From positions 3,038,001 through 3,102,000 of the forward strand of contig NZ_FMHU01000001.1 in the NCBI RefSeq assembly GCF_900091415.1: a DNA stretch of 64,000 bases, read 5' to 3'. The position numbers and the translations under genes were made by a program. This DNA comes from Micromonospora inyonensis. GTDB taxonomy: Bacteria > Actinomycetota > Actinomycetes > Mycobacteriales > Micromonosporaceae. The notes beneath the pieces are model-generated. The model was not told where the DNA came from and made no database searches. It worked only from the letters and a program-made list of their open reading frames with translations. Of this stretch, positions 8,801 to 17,283 are shown one piece after another; position 1 is the stretch's first letter, and every line of letters begins with the position of its first letter.

Positions 8801-9759
8801 AGCCGGACACACAAGACGAGTTCTGGCGCGACATGCAACCGTTGGGAGTTCCGGACGACCTGACGCCAACTGTCGCGCGGCGCCTGCTCCAGCGCGGCCG
8901 GGCCTGGGCCGCGATCCAATTGCTCAGCCACGCCGGCTTCGGCGCCGACCTCGACCTGGCCGTTCAGGCACTGAAGGCACCGGCCCTCGCAGCGACCGAA
9001 GACATCTCGCGCGTGCGATCGCCGCAGTACACGGTCGGACGTCTGCTCGACCGTGCCGAGGAAGCAGGCGCGGACGACACGCTGCTCGCAGACCTCGAGT
9101 GGTACTACCAGCCGCTTCTCGACCACAGCCGCATACCGAGAGCCCTGCACCGAGAACTCGCCCGCAATCCCGCCCGCTTCGTCGGTCTCGTGTCCTTGAT
9201 GCACCGGCCGGACCCGGACACCGGCGCGAACTTAGCCGACGAAGAGGCGAGGGACGACGCGGCGTCGTCACAGGCCTTTAGCGCGGCCTGGACGGTCCTG
9301 CGGGAATGGCGCACCCCGCTCCCGGGCTCCGTTGACGGGCAGTTGCCGACCACCGACGACATGCTGCGATGGGTGGAATCAGTACGCGAGATGCTCACCG
9401 CGTCCGGCCGCGCCCGGGTGCTGCCCGTCGTTCTGGGCGATGCGCTGTCCGGCGCCGTTGCAGACGAGGACGGCACGTGGCCCAGCGAGCCAGTCCGGGA
9501 TGTCCTCGAGATTCTCGGAGACGCAGACATCGATGAGCATCTCGCTGTCGCGAGGATGAACCAGCGCGGCGTCACAAGCCGCGGTGTCTACGACGGCGGA
9601 GCGCAGGAGCGCGCGCTCGCCGAGAAGTACAGTGCGGCGGCGGACCGTGTACGCGGGCGGTGGCCTCGATCGGGCACGCTGCTCGACGGGCTGAGCCGGT
9701 CCTACCGCGAAGACGCCCGCCGGGAGGACCGCTCGGCTGAGAGCCAGGGCGATCGTTGA
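5830..9759 (+). CDS. 1309-residue protein with nuclease-like N-terminus; defence candidate
   Basis: The N-terminal ~180 residues carry a pattern seen in restriction-endonuclease-fold domains of large defence-type proteins: GLPGLDGEV (D58), VPPGRSVWELG (E79), KAQRDYRKR (K89), then VFVFVTSRRW and VLDAEDLAAWL. From about 190 a helical region starts with LLLAGRDDQVRRL. An intact Walker A motif is absent, so any STAND-like ATPase would be degenerate. Residues ~240-290 are a low-complexity Glu/Ala/Pro linker, and the remainder is leucine/alanine-rich helical repeats. ATG 5830 is preceded by GAGG; ATG 5842 is an alternative. It stands alone after the two-HTH operon. Nuclease activity and anti-phage function are inferred. 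Confidence 0.6.
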   Translation: MGGPMTELLTATDLEQWSERNDSREHLPTLVRRLIFAVTAPEALRMPAAEAVGLPGLDGEVMSLPGAPPFVPPGRSVWELGTGRDPQDKAQRDYRKRVDGSTRDERAGVVFVFVTSRRWPDSQDWVDRRTKDDDGWAGIRVLDAEDLAAWLALCPGVHRWLASEQLGREPHGVIGLRDWYRNWAERTQPAIPAALLLAGRDDQVRRLRNRLRAEPGEQVVASASRDESVAFVAASLMAEPPQDEATTPRQTSEGSPVAAPGGTEESVGAFADAEPGEPVGSSAAEEGDAAMGLARASGAPAELEALLERALVVEDVRAWRRVVAHERRMVLVPVFAEPEIGDALRAGHHVVLPRAGRRSDVLLPRLHRHLAREAWIAAGLGHDRAGEYGRAARRSLASLRRRIGRPGWLRQPPWASDTTANLLAPLLLAGAWVDDVQGDLEALQSLTDRGWRATARDLSTLTSGEDAPLLLRDRRWEFADPVDAWDALNHALTAEDLDAFQSLAPGVLGESDPASGLTARERIAASLSETGVPRRRYSNTLRRGMATTTAILGAVVGDRELPGGLTGQQRASRVVRELLHRADAARWHAVAQLLPLLAEASPEGFLACVEHSLDETDPPVMSLFAETADDFGLGSHSAHSPLLWALESLAWSPALLSRVAVVLGRLADRDPGGRLANRPSASLATALHLRIPQGAGDAATRIAAVDAVRTVAPMAAWRLELDLVSHANRGMILVSGPKFRDWSRPPHATVNDIVDALDALAPRIADDAGADPDRLAAALALVDRFREPGRLVLLDAAETAWPDLQEEGRRTVLASLAERVAMHRRHPDVGWALPDQALQPLEAFLDTHALPGSHPEDAELFSWLPFRRGLNLDREDPDPEALASARAEAVRRCLSEGLPAVLRLAEASEHPAAVGDALASVTTDHDSAVLKHLAGSSQPLHAMAAGLAVHRQREDAGWLVATAAARPAQAAALCRTAAIDEALLTLVDGLQPDTQDEFWRDMQPLGVPDDLTPTVARRLLQRGRAWAAIQLLSHAGFGADLDLAVQALKAPALAATEDISRVRSPQYTVGRLLDRAEEAGADDTLLADLEWYYQPLLDHSRIPRALHRELARNPARFVGLVSLMHRPDPDTGANLADEEARDDAASSQAFSAAWTVLREWRTPLPGSVDGQLPTTDDMLRWVESVREMLTASGRARVLPVVLGDALSGAVADEDGTWPSEPVRDVLEILGDADIDEHLAVARMNQRGVTSRGVYDGGAQERALAEKYSAAADRVRGRWPRSGTLLDGLSRSYREDARREDRSAESQGDR

Positions 9760-11040
9760 GAAGTGGTCAGCCCGACGCAACCTCATCCGGTTCCGCGCCT
9801 CAAGAAGCTCCCAGTCGAAGTCATCGACGTCCGCTTATCGACATGAGAGGGCTTGGGCGTGGAACCGCCTAATCGTGGATCTCGCCGTCCGTGGGTGGGG
9901 TCGCGGCGTGTTGAGCAAGTAGTCCAGACCAGGACGAGGGCGAAGGCGTATCGGTTGAGAAGCCTTTGCGCGGTAGGTGGGAAGGCGTCAAGGCTGGCCT
10001 CGTCGGCGGTCCGCCGTTGCTGCCGCTGGCGAACCCGACATGCAATTCTGGCGGCTGGGAGACGGCGACGTGGCCCTTGGCTGGCCTGTCGGCGAGAGCG
10101 TCGTCTCGTAATGTGAGATATCTGGACCGGCTGGCCAAGATTATTCTGCCTGTTTCGGCCGGGAATCCGTCCCACTGGAGACAAGTACAGGTAAGCGGGT
10201 GCTACTGCGTCCGGCTGGGTCCGGAAACGTCATGATCGACTGCTGGTGATGCTGGTTGACAGGGGCTGCCGGCGGAGGCGTACTGGTATGGCAGACGGCC
10301 GAGTGGCGGGTCTGCCCGCTGGGTCCGATCGATCGGTGTGGTGATGCTCCTATGGGGGCGTCGCCGGTTGTTCGAGGCTCGGGAGTGGGCGGGCTGTCGA
10401 TGGTTCTGGGTGACAGGGGGTTCGCCATGAAGGATTCTTCTCCGGCGGGTTGAGTCGACGCCCTACGGACGGTCGTGATGTCGACGGCTCCCGGAGTATC
10501 TGTCCCAGGCTGAGACAATCCCCTGCCGGCACGGCGCTAGGCCGCCCTGCTCGCCGCACCTGTTACCGCTGTTTCCGCTGCCGCGACCGCCTTTCTGGTG
10601 GTCGTGTCGGTCGTTGCTGTCCTCGTCCGTTCTCTGGTCGGCTGGTGCGTCGGTCGGCGTGTTCGTTGTTAACTCCACAGTGCACATGTTCGCGGTCTTT
10701 CGGTGCCTGCGGCTTACACCTACGGCGTCCCGACGTTCGAGCTTTCTCATCTTCTTCGATCAAGGAGTTGCTGTGTTCTTCGTGCATCTCGTCTCTGCGC
10801 TCCGGCTTGGTGCCGATAGCGGTGACAGATCCCGTCTCAGTGCCCGTTGCGGGGTCCGGGTTGGCGTCCGTGTTGAGGTCAGTCTTCAACCAGACGCCGG
10901 AACGGACCCCCTGTTCCGTCTTACCCCGCAGGTCAGTCCGGCTGTCGACGCGGTCGGCTTGTCCTGCGACAGACCCGTCCTGGTCTCGGGTCTCTCCCCC
11001 TGGGGCTGGCATTCCGTACCGGAAAGGGAGGTGGTAGCCG
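9760..11040. other. 1.28-kb region without a supported gene
   Basis: Several short overlapping frames exist on both strands (9783-10184 minus, 10256-10453 plus, 10614-11048 plus), but none shows a recognisable motif, a good ribosome site and coherent composition together. A TTGACA hexamer at 10256-10261 could be part of a promoter. The right part ends with GGGAGG just before the replication-relaxation gene. The region probably holds the decayed left part of the integrative element. Confidence 0.5.
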
Positions 11041-11928
11041 GTGGATGATCCGGTCCTTCGTGTCCAGTCCCAGCTGACCGGCCGTGACCGTGTGCTGCTG
11101 GGCTGGTTGTACGACCACGGGGTGTTGACGTCGTTCCAGATCGCGCACGCCCTGTTCCCGTCTCTCGACTTCTGTCAGCGTCGGCTGCGGGCGTTGTACC
11201 GGTTGCGGTTGGTGGCGCGGTTTCGGCCGCAGCGCGCCGACGGCGGCTCGTACCCGTATCACTACGTTATCGACCAGCTCGGTGCGGAGGTCGTGGCCGC
11301 GGGCCGGGACGAGAGGCCGCCTCGGCGTGATCACGCTCGGGTGGAGCGGCGGCGGTGGACGTCGAGCCGCACGTTGGAGCATCGGCTCGGGGTGAACGGC
11401 TTCTTCACCGCTCTCGCCGGCTACGCCCGCACCCATCCTGATGCCCGGCTGGGGGACTGGTTGTCGGAGACGGCGTGTCAGCGGTCGGGGTTGTTCACCA
11501 GGCCGGGGGATCCGGCTCTGGTGCGCGCGTATCAGCCTCGGGTACGCCCCGACGGTTACGGCCTGTGGGCGTCGGGTAGCACGGTGGTGCCGTTCTTCCT
11601 GGAGTTCGACACCGGTGGTGAGCCGTTGTCGGTGCTGGTCCGCAAGCTGGTCGGCTACCGGGAGTGGTTCGGCACGGTGGGGCGGGTGTGGCCGGTGCTG
11701 TTCTGGCTGCACTCCGCGGCCCGGGAGCGCAACCTGCGCCGGGTGTTGGCCGAGACGTCGCCGTTGGTTCCGGTTGCCACCGGTGCCCGCGACCACGCCG
11801 CCACGGCGGGTCTGTGCCCGGCTGAGGCGGTGTGGGCCGTGGTCGGCGGGAACGGACATCGGCAGACGCTCGTCGACCTGGCGGCGTGGGTTATCGACGA
11901 TCGCGACCTAACCGGGGAGGCCGCGTGA
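11041..11928 (+). CDS. replication-relaxation family protein of an integrative plasmid
   Basis: The 295-residue product matches the actinobacterial replication-relaxation family: an N-terminal winged-helix (LTGRDRVLLGWLYDHGVLT, QRRLRALYRLRLVARF), the YHYVIDQLGAEVV strand, LEHRLGVNGFF, and the nuclease-like VPFFLEFDTGGEP segment. Members lie in plasmids and actinomycete integrative elements, and are proposed to act in relaxation or initiation of replication. GTG 11041 is supported by GGGAGG eight bases upstream. Its stop overlaps the next gene (GTGA). Confidence 0.82.
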   Translation: MDDPVLRVQSQLTGRDRVLLGWLYDHGVLTSFQIAHALFPSLDFCQRRLRALYRLRLVARFRPQRADGGSYPYHYVIDQLGAEVVAAGRDERPPRRDHARVERRRWTSSRTLEHRLGVNGFFTALAGYARTHPDARLGDWLSETACQRSGLFTRPGDPALVRAYQPRVRPDGYGLWASGSTVVPFFLEFDTGGEPLSVLVRKLVGYREWFGTVGRVWPVLFWLHSAARERNLRRVLAETSPLVPVATGARDHAATAGLCPAEAVWAVVGGNGHRQTLVDLAAWVIDDRDLTGEAA

Positions 11929-12257
11929 TCGACGACAGATTGCCGGACGTCGTCCCCGCGCGGTCCGCGTACGAGACCGACCTTCGGTGGTCCTGTCACT
12001 GGTCTGTGAGCGTCTCACCGTGGGCGGCTGACAGATCGGTGACAGACCCGGACAGCCCTGACCGGGACCGGGCAGAGGTATCGTCCCGTCCTCCGTCCGG
12101 TCGGTCCCCGGTCCTCGTGTGGACCGGTCCGCTCATGGTCCCGGACCGGTATGTCGGGACCGCACGTCCGCTCGTCAGGTCCGGGCGAGATGTTGGTGGA
12201 CTGGGTGTGCGTGTGGTCCGGTCCGGGGAGGTGGTCCGCTACGACGCCACCAGCTGA
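11925..12257 (+). CDS. small hypothetical protein of the integrative element
   Basis: A 110-residue frame starts at GTG 11925, overlapping the preceding stop as GTGA, with GGGGAGG immediately upstream. The product starts MIDDRLPDVV and is rich in Arg, Ser, Pro and Val without a known motif. Translational coupling is the main evidence that it is real. It ends inside the 5' region of the DUF2637 gene, whose start is uncertain. Confidence 0.5.
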   Translation: MIDDRLPDVVPARSAYETDLRWSCHWSVSVSPWAADRSVTDPDSPDRDRAEVSSRPPSGRSPVLVWTGPLMVPDRYVGTARPLVRSGRDVGGLGVRVVRSGEVVRYDATS

Positions 12258-13221
12258 CCCGGACGAGGGTCCGGCACGCAATCGGGCCGAGGGTGTCCTC
12301 CAGGTCGTGATCATGCTGGCTATCGGTGGGGCGGCTGGTGCGGCCAGCTTCACCCACGTCCACAACGTGGCTGCCGCTTATGGTCAGCCGGGGTGGTTGG
12401 CGTGGGCGGACGCGATCGTGTTGGAGTTGATGTCGGTCGCCTCCGGCCTGGAGTTGCGTCGTCGTAAGCGGGCTGGGGTGTCGGTGGTGTTTCCGGCGGC
12501 GGTGTTGGCGTGCGCGGTGACGTTGTCGCTAGCGGCGCAGGTCGTGGAGGCCGAGCAGTCCCCGATCGGCTGGATCGCCGCGGCCGTGCCGGCGCTCGGG
12601 TTCCTGGTCATGGTCAAGATCGCCCTCGGCTACACCGATGCCACACCCACTCCCACCCACTCCGGAACCGCCGTACCCACCGACCAGTCGGCGGACCACT
12701 CCACCACCATCGACCCCGTCCGGTCCGGCGGGGACAGCGACGCCCCGTCCACGCCACTACCCGCAGAACGGTCTCTCCCCGCGTGGACCGTCCCCGACAC
12801 CACAGACCGCCACCCCGACAACGGGCCGGACGGTCCGCGTCCCCGTTCCGGTGGACCGGTCCGCCGAGCTCGGTCGTCGCGGCGCAGACCGTCCGCCCAC
12901 CCCAACGACGCCGAAGAGTTGCTTCCCGCCGCGCGGCGCGCTCAGGAGCGTCTCGCCGCGCAGGGGCAGCCGTTGACCCGGGCCGCCCTGGCCGCAGGAC
13001 TACGCGCTGCCGGGCACACCGTGTCCAACAAGAGAGCTTCCCAGTTGCTGAAGATCCTCAAAGCCGAACGGCATCCGACGTCCTCCACCGCAGCCCGGCA
13101 ACCACCTGATCTGGCCGAGGGCAGGACGTCACCGGCAACACCGGAGCTCTCCACAGCCAAGACCACCAGCTCGTCTATCCCGCAACCGTTCGCATCGCAG
13201 TCAGGAGACCTCAAACCATGA
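12190..13221 (+). CDS. DUF2637 membrane protein of the integrative element
   Basis: The N-terminal half matches DUF2637: VVIMLAIGGAAGAASFTHVH is the first membrane helix, followed by WLAWADAIVLELMSVAS, a basic RRRKRAG turn, and two more hydrophobic helices (VFPAAVLACAVTLSLAA; IGWIAAAVPALGFLVM). The C-terminal half is a proline- and serine-rich cytoplasmic tail ending in a helical segment with RAALAAGLRAAGHTVSNKRA, which looks HTH-like. DUF2637 proteins are typical of conjugative plasmids and may act in intramycelial spread. The start is uncertain (12151 and 12307 also fit); homology begins near residue 20. Its stop overlaps the next ATG. Confidence 0.75.
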   Translation: MLVDWVCVWSGPGRWSATTPPADPDEGPARNRAEGVLQVVIMLAIGGAAGAASFTHVHNVAAAYGQPGWLAWADAIVLELMSVASGLELRRRKRAGVSVVFPAAVLACAVTLSLAAQVVEAEQSPIGWIAAAVPALGFLVMVKIALGYTDATPTPTHSGTAVPTDQSADHSTTIDPVRSGGDSDAPSTPLPAERSLPAWTVPDTTDRHPDNGPDGPRPRSGGPVRRARSSRRRPSAHPNDAEELLPAARRAQERLAAQGQPLTRAALAAGLRAAGHTVSNKRASQLLKILKAERHPTSSTAARQPPDLAEGRTSPATPELSTAKTTSSSIPQPFASQSGDLKP

Positions 13222-13619
13222 ACGCCGACACCACTCCCAGCAGCGACACCCGACCGACCAGCCCACACCCGCCTACCGAGGTGCCGTGGACCGCTGAGCG
13301 GATCCGCGCGCTCGGTGCCGCCACCACCCTGCCCACCGCCGCGGCCGTCCTTGGTATCAGCCGATCCCAGGCCTACCGCCTCGCCGCCACCGAGACCTTC
13401 CCCGCTCCGCTGATCCGGGCCGGCACCCGCATCATTGTCCCGGTCGCCGGCCTCCTCCGAGTTCTTCTCCTCGACCAGCCCACTCCGACTCGCGACCACG
13501 AGGGCCGGCGACTTGATCCCGTCGGGGTGTCGAGCGTGGATGCAACGACCCCGCCACCAGCGGACTACACCCGCCACCGCTGGCGGCACCACGTCGAGCA
13601 CCCAGGAGACGACGAGTGA
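13218..13619 (+). CDS. excisionase-like helix-turn-helix protein
   Basis: A 133-residue protein starting in an ATGA overlap with the DUF2637 gene. Residues ~35-75 form a MerR/excisionase-type winged helix: TTLPTAAAVLGISRSQAYRLAATETFPAPLIRAG, here split over the recognition turn and wing, ending in RIIVPVAGLL. In actinomycete integrative elements this position is usually followed by the integrase. Here the sequence runs straight into a truncated IS110 copy, so the integrase is missing and the element is probably immobile. Confidence 0.7.
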   Translation: MNADTTPSSDTRPTSPHPPTEVPWTAERIRALGAATTLPTAAAVLGISRSQAYRLAATETFPAPLIRAGTRIIVPVAGLLRVLLLDQPTPTRDHEGRRLDPVGVSSVDATTPPPADYTRHRWRHHVEHPGDDE

Positions 13620-14368
13620 AAGGGCTCCATCATCACCTCGATCCGCTCGGTGAGCATGTTGATCGCTGCCGTATGCCGGTCGATCAGGTCCAGGTGCACA
13701 CGGGCGAGGAACGCGTGGTGCTCGGTGAAGCGGCCGTTCAACGCTTCGGTCAGCTGCGGGATCTTTGACCGGAGCCGACGCCGGGCCAGATCCGCGAGCG
13801 CGGCCGGGTCCCTGTCACCACCGATCAACGCCTCCAACATCGCCCGCCCGGACACCCCGAGGATGTCGGACGCGACCGCGGACAGCTTGATCCCGGCGTC
13901 CTCCAGCAGTTTCTCCAGCCGCTGGACCTCTCGGCCACGTTCCCTCGTGATCGCCGCACGTGTCCGGGTCAGGTCCCGCAACTGGCGGATCGGCTCGGGC
14001 GGCACGAACGAGCCCCTCACCAGGCCGTGCGCACCGAGTTGGGCAAGCCAGGTCGCGTCCGCTACATCGGTCTTGCGTCCTGGCAGCGTCTTCACATGCC
14101 GGGCGTTGACCAGCATGACTTCGAAGCCGGCGTCTTCGAGCAGGTAGTAGAACGGCTTCCAGTAGTCGCTGGTCGCCTCCATCACCACGCACGTCACCTG
14201 CTGATCGACCAGGTGCTCACGCAACGTGAGGATCTGGCTGGTCATCGACCCCCAGGTCGTGACCGTCTCGGTCGTCTTACGACGACCAGCCCCAGCGATC
14301 CGGACGCACACCTTGGCGTCCTTCTTCGAGATGTCCATCCCTGCACAGCGGGCGTGAACGACTTCCAT
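13620..14368 (-). pseudogene. IS110 family transposase, C-terminally truncated
   Basis: The frame starts at ATG 14368 (MEVVHARCAGMD) and contains the RuvC-like DEDD half of IS110 transposases: GMDISKKD, VMEATSDYWKPFYY, VNARHVKTLPGRKTDVADA, then the long coiled linker. Homology stops at about 13622 (RIEVMMEPF), and the remaining residues read into the excisionase gene. The serine-containing Transposase_20 half is absent, so the copy is inactive. The break lies directly behind the excisionase gene, as if the IS or a later deletion removed the integrase. Confidence 0.85.
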
Positions 14369-14704
14369 GACCAGCCTCCTCACACGCGGACCACAGCGTC
14401 CGTCGCGGGGAGGGCAGGGAGATTCGAAAGTCTGACGCACGGGCTCACTGGCACCAATCCACGGTTCCCGTGGAAGCCCTCCGCCACCATGCTGACCTAC
14501 AGGCTCATCAGCACCACAGAGCATTCGGGGTCGACCACGACGAACCCCACCACCATCCGCCCGAACACAGCCGGACCACAACCAGCAACCGGCGCCGAAT
14601 CTTCGCGCACCATGGTGCGCCTCGAAGACGGCGCCGCGTTGCTGACCTGGGGTTTCACCCTGGGTCGGAGCCTAATGAGTTCTGGGAGTGAGCCATCCGG
14701 CAAA
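14369..14704. other. non-coding flank of the truncated IS110 copy
   Basis: The 336 bases between the start of the truncated transposase and the left end of the next IS have no supported gene. In IS110 elements the DNA upstream of the transposase encodes the structured guide (bridge) RNA, so part of this stretch may be a bridge-RNA remnant for the truncated copy. This rests on family knowledge; I did not fold it. Confidence 0.4.
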
Positions 14705-16168
14705 CTCCTGGTGGGTAGGTAGCCGCCGGCAGGCGAGCACTCGTGGTGCCTGGACGTGGAGTCCTGATGAAAGAGCGTGCCGCTGTCGGTCGGTGTGGAG
14801 AGTTGATCGCTGATGGGATGTCGTGCCCGCCCGGTCGCGGCGTGAGCACTGCTTCATTAGGTCGCTGATGGTTCTCCTCCTGGCTACCGAAGGTGATCGG
14901 CTCGGAAGGTGGGAGACGTGTTGCTGTTCGTGGGAGATGACTGGGCGGAGGACCACCACGACGTCGAGGTGATGGACGCGTCCGGTCGCCGGCTGGCCAA
15001 GGCCCGACTGCCGGAAGGCATGGCGGGCATGACGAGGCTGCACGCGATGATCGGTCAGGCGCTCGGTGACGACATCGATGCCGAGGACGTGTCCGGGCGG
15101 GTGAGGATCGGTATCGAAACCGATCGGGGTCCGTGGGTACAAGCGCTGGTCGCCGCCGGATACACGGTGTATCCGGTGAATCCGTTGCAGGCGGCCCGTT
15201 ACCGGGAGCGCCTGGCGGTGTCCGGGGCCAAGAGCGACGCGGCGGACGCGCACATGCTGGCGGACATGGTGCGTACCGACTCGCACCAACTGCGCCCGAT
15301 GGCCGGTGACAGCGCTGATGCGGAGGCGGTCAAGGTCGTCTCGCGGATGCACAAGACGCTGATCTGGGAACGTACCCGCGCCGGCCAGCGGCTGCGGCAT
15401 GCGCTGCGGGAGTACTTCCCGGCCGCCCTCGCCGCGTTCGAGGACCTCGACGCCGCCGACACCCTGGAACTCCTGGCGAAGGCGCCGGACCCGGCCAGCG
15501 CCGCCCGGTTGAGCCTGGCGCAGATCAGCGCGGCCCTCAAACGGGCCCGCCGGCGTGACATTCCGGCCAAGGCGGCCGCGATCCAGACCACGCTGCGCGC
15601 CGAGCACCTCGGCCAGCCCGCCGTGGTCACCGCCGCCTACGCGGCCTCGGTCCGCGCGCTGATCGCGCTGCTGTCCACCCTCAACGAGCAGGTCAAGGTC
15701 CTGCAGGGGCAGGTGGAGGCCCATTTTGGCCGGCACCCGGACGCTGAGATCATCCTGTCCCAGCCCGGACTGGGCACGGTTCTCGGTGCCCGGGTGCTCG
15801 CTGAGTTCGGTGACGACCACGCCCGCTACGTCTCGGCGAAGGCCCGCAAGAACTACGCCGCGACCAGCCCGATCACCCGCGCGTCCGGGAAGAAGAGGAC
15901 CGTCGCGGCCCGGTTCGTGCACAACGACCGGCTCATCGACGCGCTGATGACCCAGGCGTTCTCCGCGTTGAAGGCCTCCCCGGGCGCCCGCGCCTACTAC
16001 GACCGGCAACGCGCCCGCGGCGCCAGCTACAACGCCGCGCTGCGCCAGCTCGCCAACCGACTCGTCGGCATCCTGCACGGATGCCTCAAAACCGGCACCC
16101 CGTACGACGAGGCAACCGCCTGGTCGCATCACCTCAACGAGGCTGCTGCTTGACATTCAAGCTCCTGG
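14705..16168 (+). mobile_element. complete IS110 family insertion sequence, proposed ends
   Basis: The heptamer CTCCTGG occurs at 14705-14711 and again at 16162-16168, bracketing one full-length transposase gene plus about 200 non-coding bases on its 5' side. The span of ~1.46 kb fits IS110 elements, which lack inverted repeats and leave short core repeats at each end. The 5' non-coding part is the expected place for the bridge RNA. The exact ends are proposed from this repeat alone. Confidence 0.55.
14909..16153 (+). CDS. IS110 family transposase (full length)
   Basis: A 414-residue DEDD transposase. The N-terminal RuvC-like half has FVGDDWAEDHHDVEVMD, the conserved acidic IETDRGPW segment and KSDAADAHMLADM. 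The C-terminal Transposase_20 half has SQPGLGTVLGARVLAEFG and NYAATSPITRASGKK, including the conserved catalytic-type serine. The family cuts and joins DNA with a bridge RNA that pairs with donor and target. GTG 14918 behind GGGAG is an alternative start. No frameshift is seen, so it may be active. Confidence 0.88.
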   Translation: MGDVLLFVGDDWAEDHHDVEVMDASGRRLAKARLPEGMAGMTRLHAMIGQALGDDIDAEDVSGRVRIGIETDRGPWVQALVAAGYTVYPVNPLQAARYRERLAVSGAKSDAADAHMLADMVRTDSHQLRPMAGDSADAEAVKVVSRMHKTLIWERTRAGQRLRHALREYFPAALAAFEDLDAADTLELLAKAPDPASAARLSLAQISAALKRARRRDIPAKAAAIQTTLRAEHLGQPAVVTAAYAASVRALIALLSTLNEQVKVLQGQVEAHFGRHPDAEIILSQPGLGTVLGARVLAEFGDDHARYVSAKARKNYAATSPITRASGKKRTVAARFVHNDRLIDALMTQAFSALKASPGARAYYDRQRARGASYNAALRQLANRLVGILHGCLKTGTPYDEATAWSHHLNEAAA

Positions 16169-16401
16169 GATGTCTTTCTCGTTGCCCCGTCGGTGGGCCG
16201 GTGCTCGGTGGGTGCTCGGGAGCGGTTGGACTGTTGAGGCTTCCGGTGGACGGGTAGCGTGATGGTGGAGAGATGGGTCGACTGCCTGGCGCGCCGCGTC
16301 GGCGGGTGCGGCTTGGATCAGGTACCTCTACCTCGTTGTTCCTCCAAAGATGCGACAGGTACCTACTGTTAGCGATTCCCGTGCGCGGATAGGGGCAAGT
16401 C

Positions 16402-16842
16402 GTGCGTCAGATCGTACGTAGGTCGGTGCGGGCCGTTCTTCTGGATGAGGACGACCGCCTCGTGCTGATCAAGCGGATCAAGCCCGGCCAAGCGCCGTAC
16501 TGGACAACGCCGGGTGGTGGCCTGGAGTCGACGGATGTCTCCCTGGAGGCGGCGCTTCGCCGCGAGTTGCACGAAGAACTCGGTGCCGAGGCGGACCGGT
16601 TCGCCCAGGTGTTCCTGTTCACCGCCCCCGTTGGTGACGGCGTTTCCGTCCAGCACTTCTTCGCCTGTCGGCTACGTGAGCTGAACGAGGACGCCCGGAC
16701 CGGGGAGGAGTTCGTTGATCCGTCGCGTGGCGGCTACCACCTCGACCGGGTGACGATCGACAAGCTGCCTGCGGTGGATCTTAAGCCGGATGCGCTGAAG
16801 GAGTTCATCATCTCCAACGAGGAGGCCCTACTGTCCGTGTAA
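16402..16842 (+). CDS. Nudix hydrolase
   Basis: A 146-residue protein starting at GTG, with the full Nudix box near residues 40-62: GGGLESTDVSLEAALRREL followed by HEELG. The family hydrolyses nucleoside diphosphates linked to another group. It lies upstream of the extra GluRS and may be a nucleotide clean-up or biosynthetic enzyme of that locus. The substrate is not predictable. A histidine-phosphatase remnant abuts its 3' end on the opposite strand. Confidence 0.85.
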   Translation: MRQIVRRSVRAVLLDEDDRLVLIKRIKPGQAPYWTTPGGGLESTDVSLEAALRRELHEELGAEADRFAQVFLFTAPVGDGVSVQHFFACRLRELNEDARTGEEFVDPSRGGYHLDRVTIDKLPAVDLKPDALKEFIISNEEALLSV

Positions 16843-16852
16843 GGGCAGGCTG

Positions 16853-17170
16853 GCCAGACCATCGCCGGTCCGAGTCCGAAGTCCCGGGCTGCCTGGAAAG
16901 TGTTTTGCGGGCTGCAGGCACCGTTCAGGTTTGCGGCTACGGCGCCGATGAAGACGCGGTGCGACACGATGAGGGCTACGCCCTGCTGAGCGGCCTCGTG
17001 GGCGCGCGATACGGCTTCCATCGCGCGTTGTCGTAGCGCGGTCGGGCTCTCCCCACCATGGAGAGCCCGATCCGGATCACGAAGGCGTTCGCTGCGCCAC
17101 GCTTGGTACTCGCTCGGGTACTCGTCGGGGCTCAGGCCGAGTAAGCAGTCGGGTGCGCGCCATTTCGCGT
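16853..17170 (-). pseudogene. histidine phosphatase remnant (C-terminal half)
   Basis: On the minus strand an uninterrupted frame reads GLSPDEYPSEYQAWRSERL, then HGGESPTALRQRAMEAV, IVSHRVFIGAV and ARDFGLGPAMVWP. This is the second half of a phosphoglycerate-mutase-like histidine phosphatase, with the conserved SHR segment. The N-terminal half with the RHG catalytic motif is absent; upstream the frame is lost before 17283. The gene is broken, and its head was probably removed when the GluRS gene was placed here. Confidence 0.6.
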
Positions 17171-17283
17171 AGAGACGCGGCTGTCGCTTCCAGCACCCCG
17201 TTCACAGCAGGTCTGCGCAGATCGGGTGCGCCCCGTCTCGCCTCGGAAGCTCCGGCCCGGATATCGGTGAGGCTGACCGCCGC

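Noticed and set aside
17171..17283. T-box or other tRNA-sensing leader before the GluRS gene
   Set aside because: No AGGGTGGNACCGCG-like T-box sequence or specifier stem is visible; actinobacterial T-boxes are also mostly for other amino acids.
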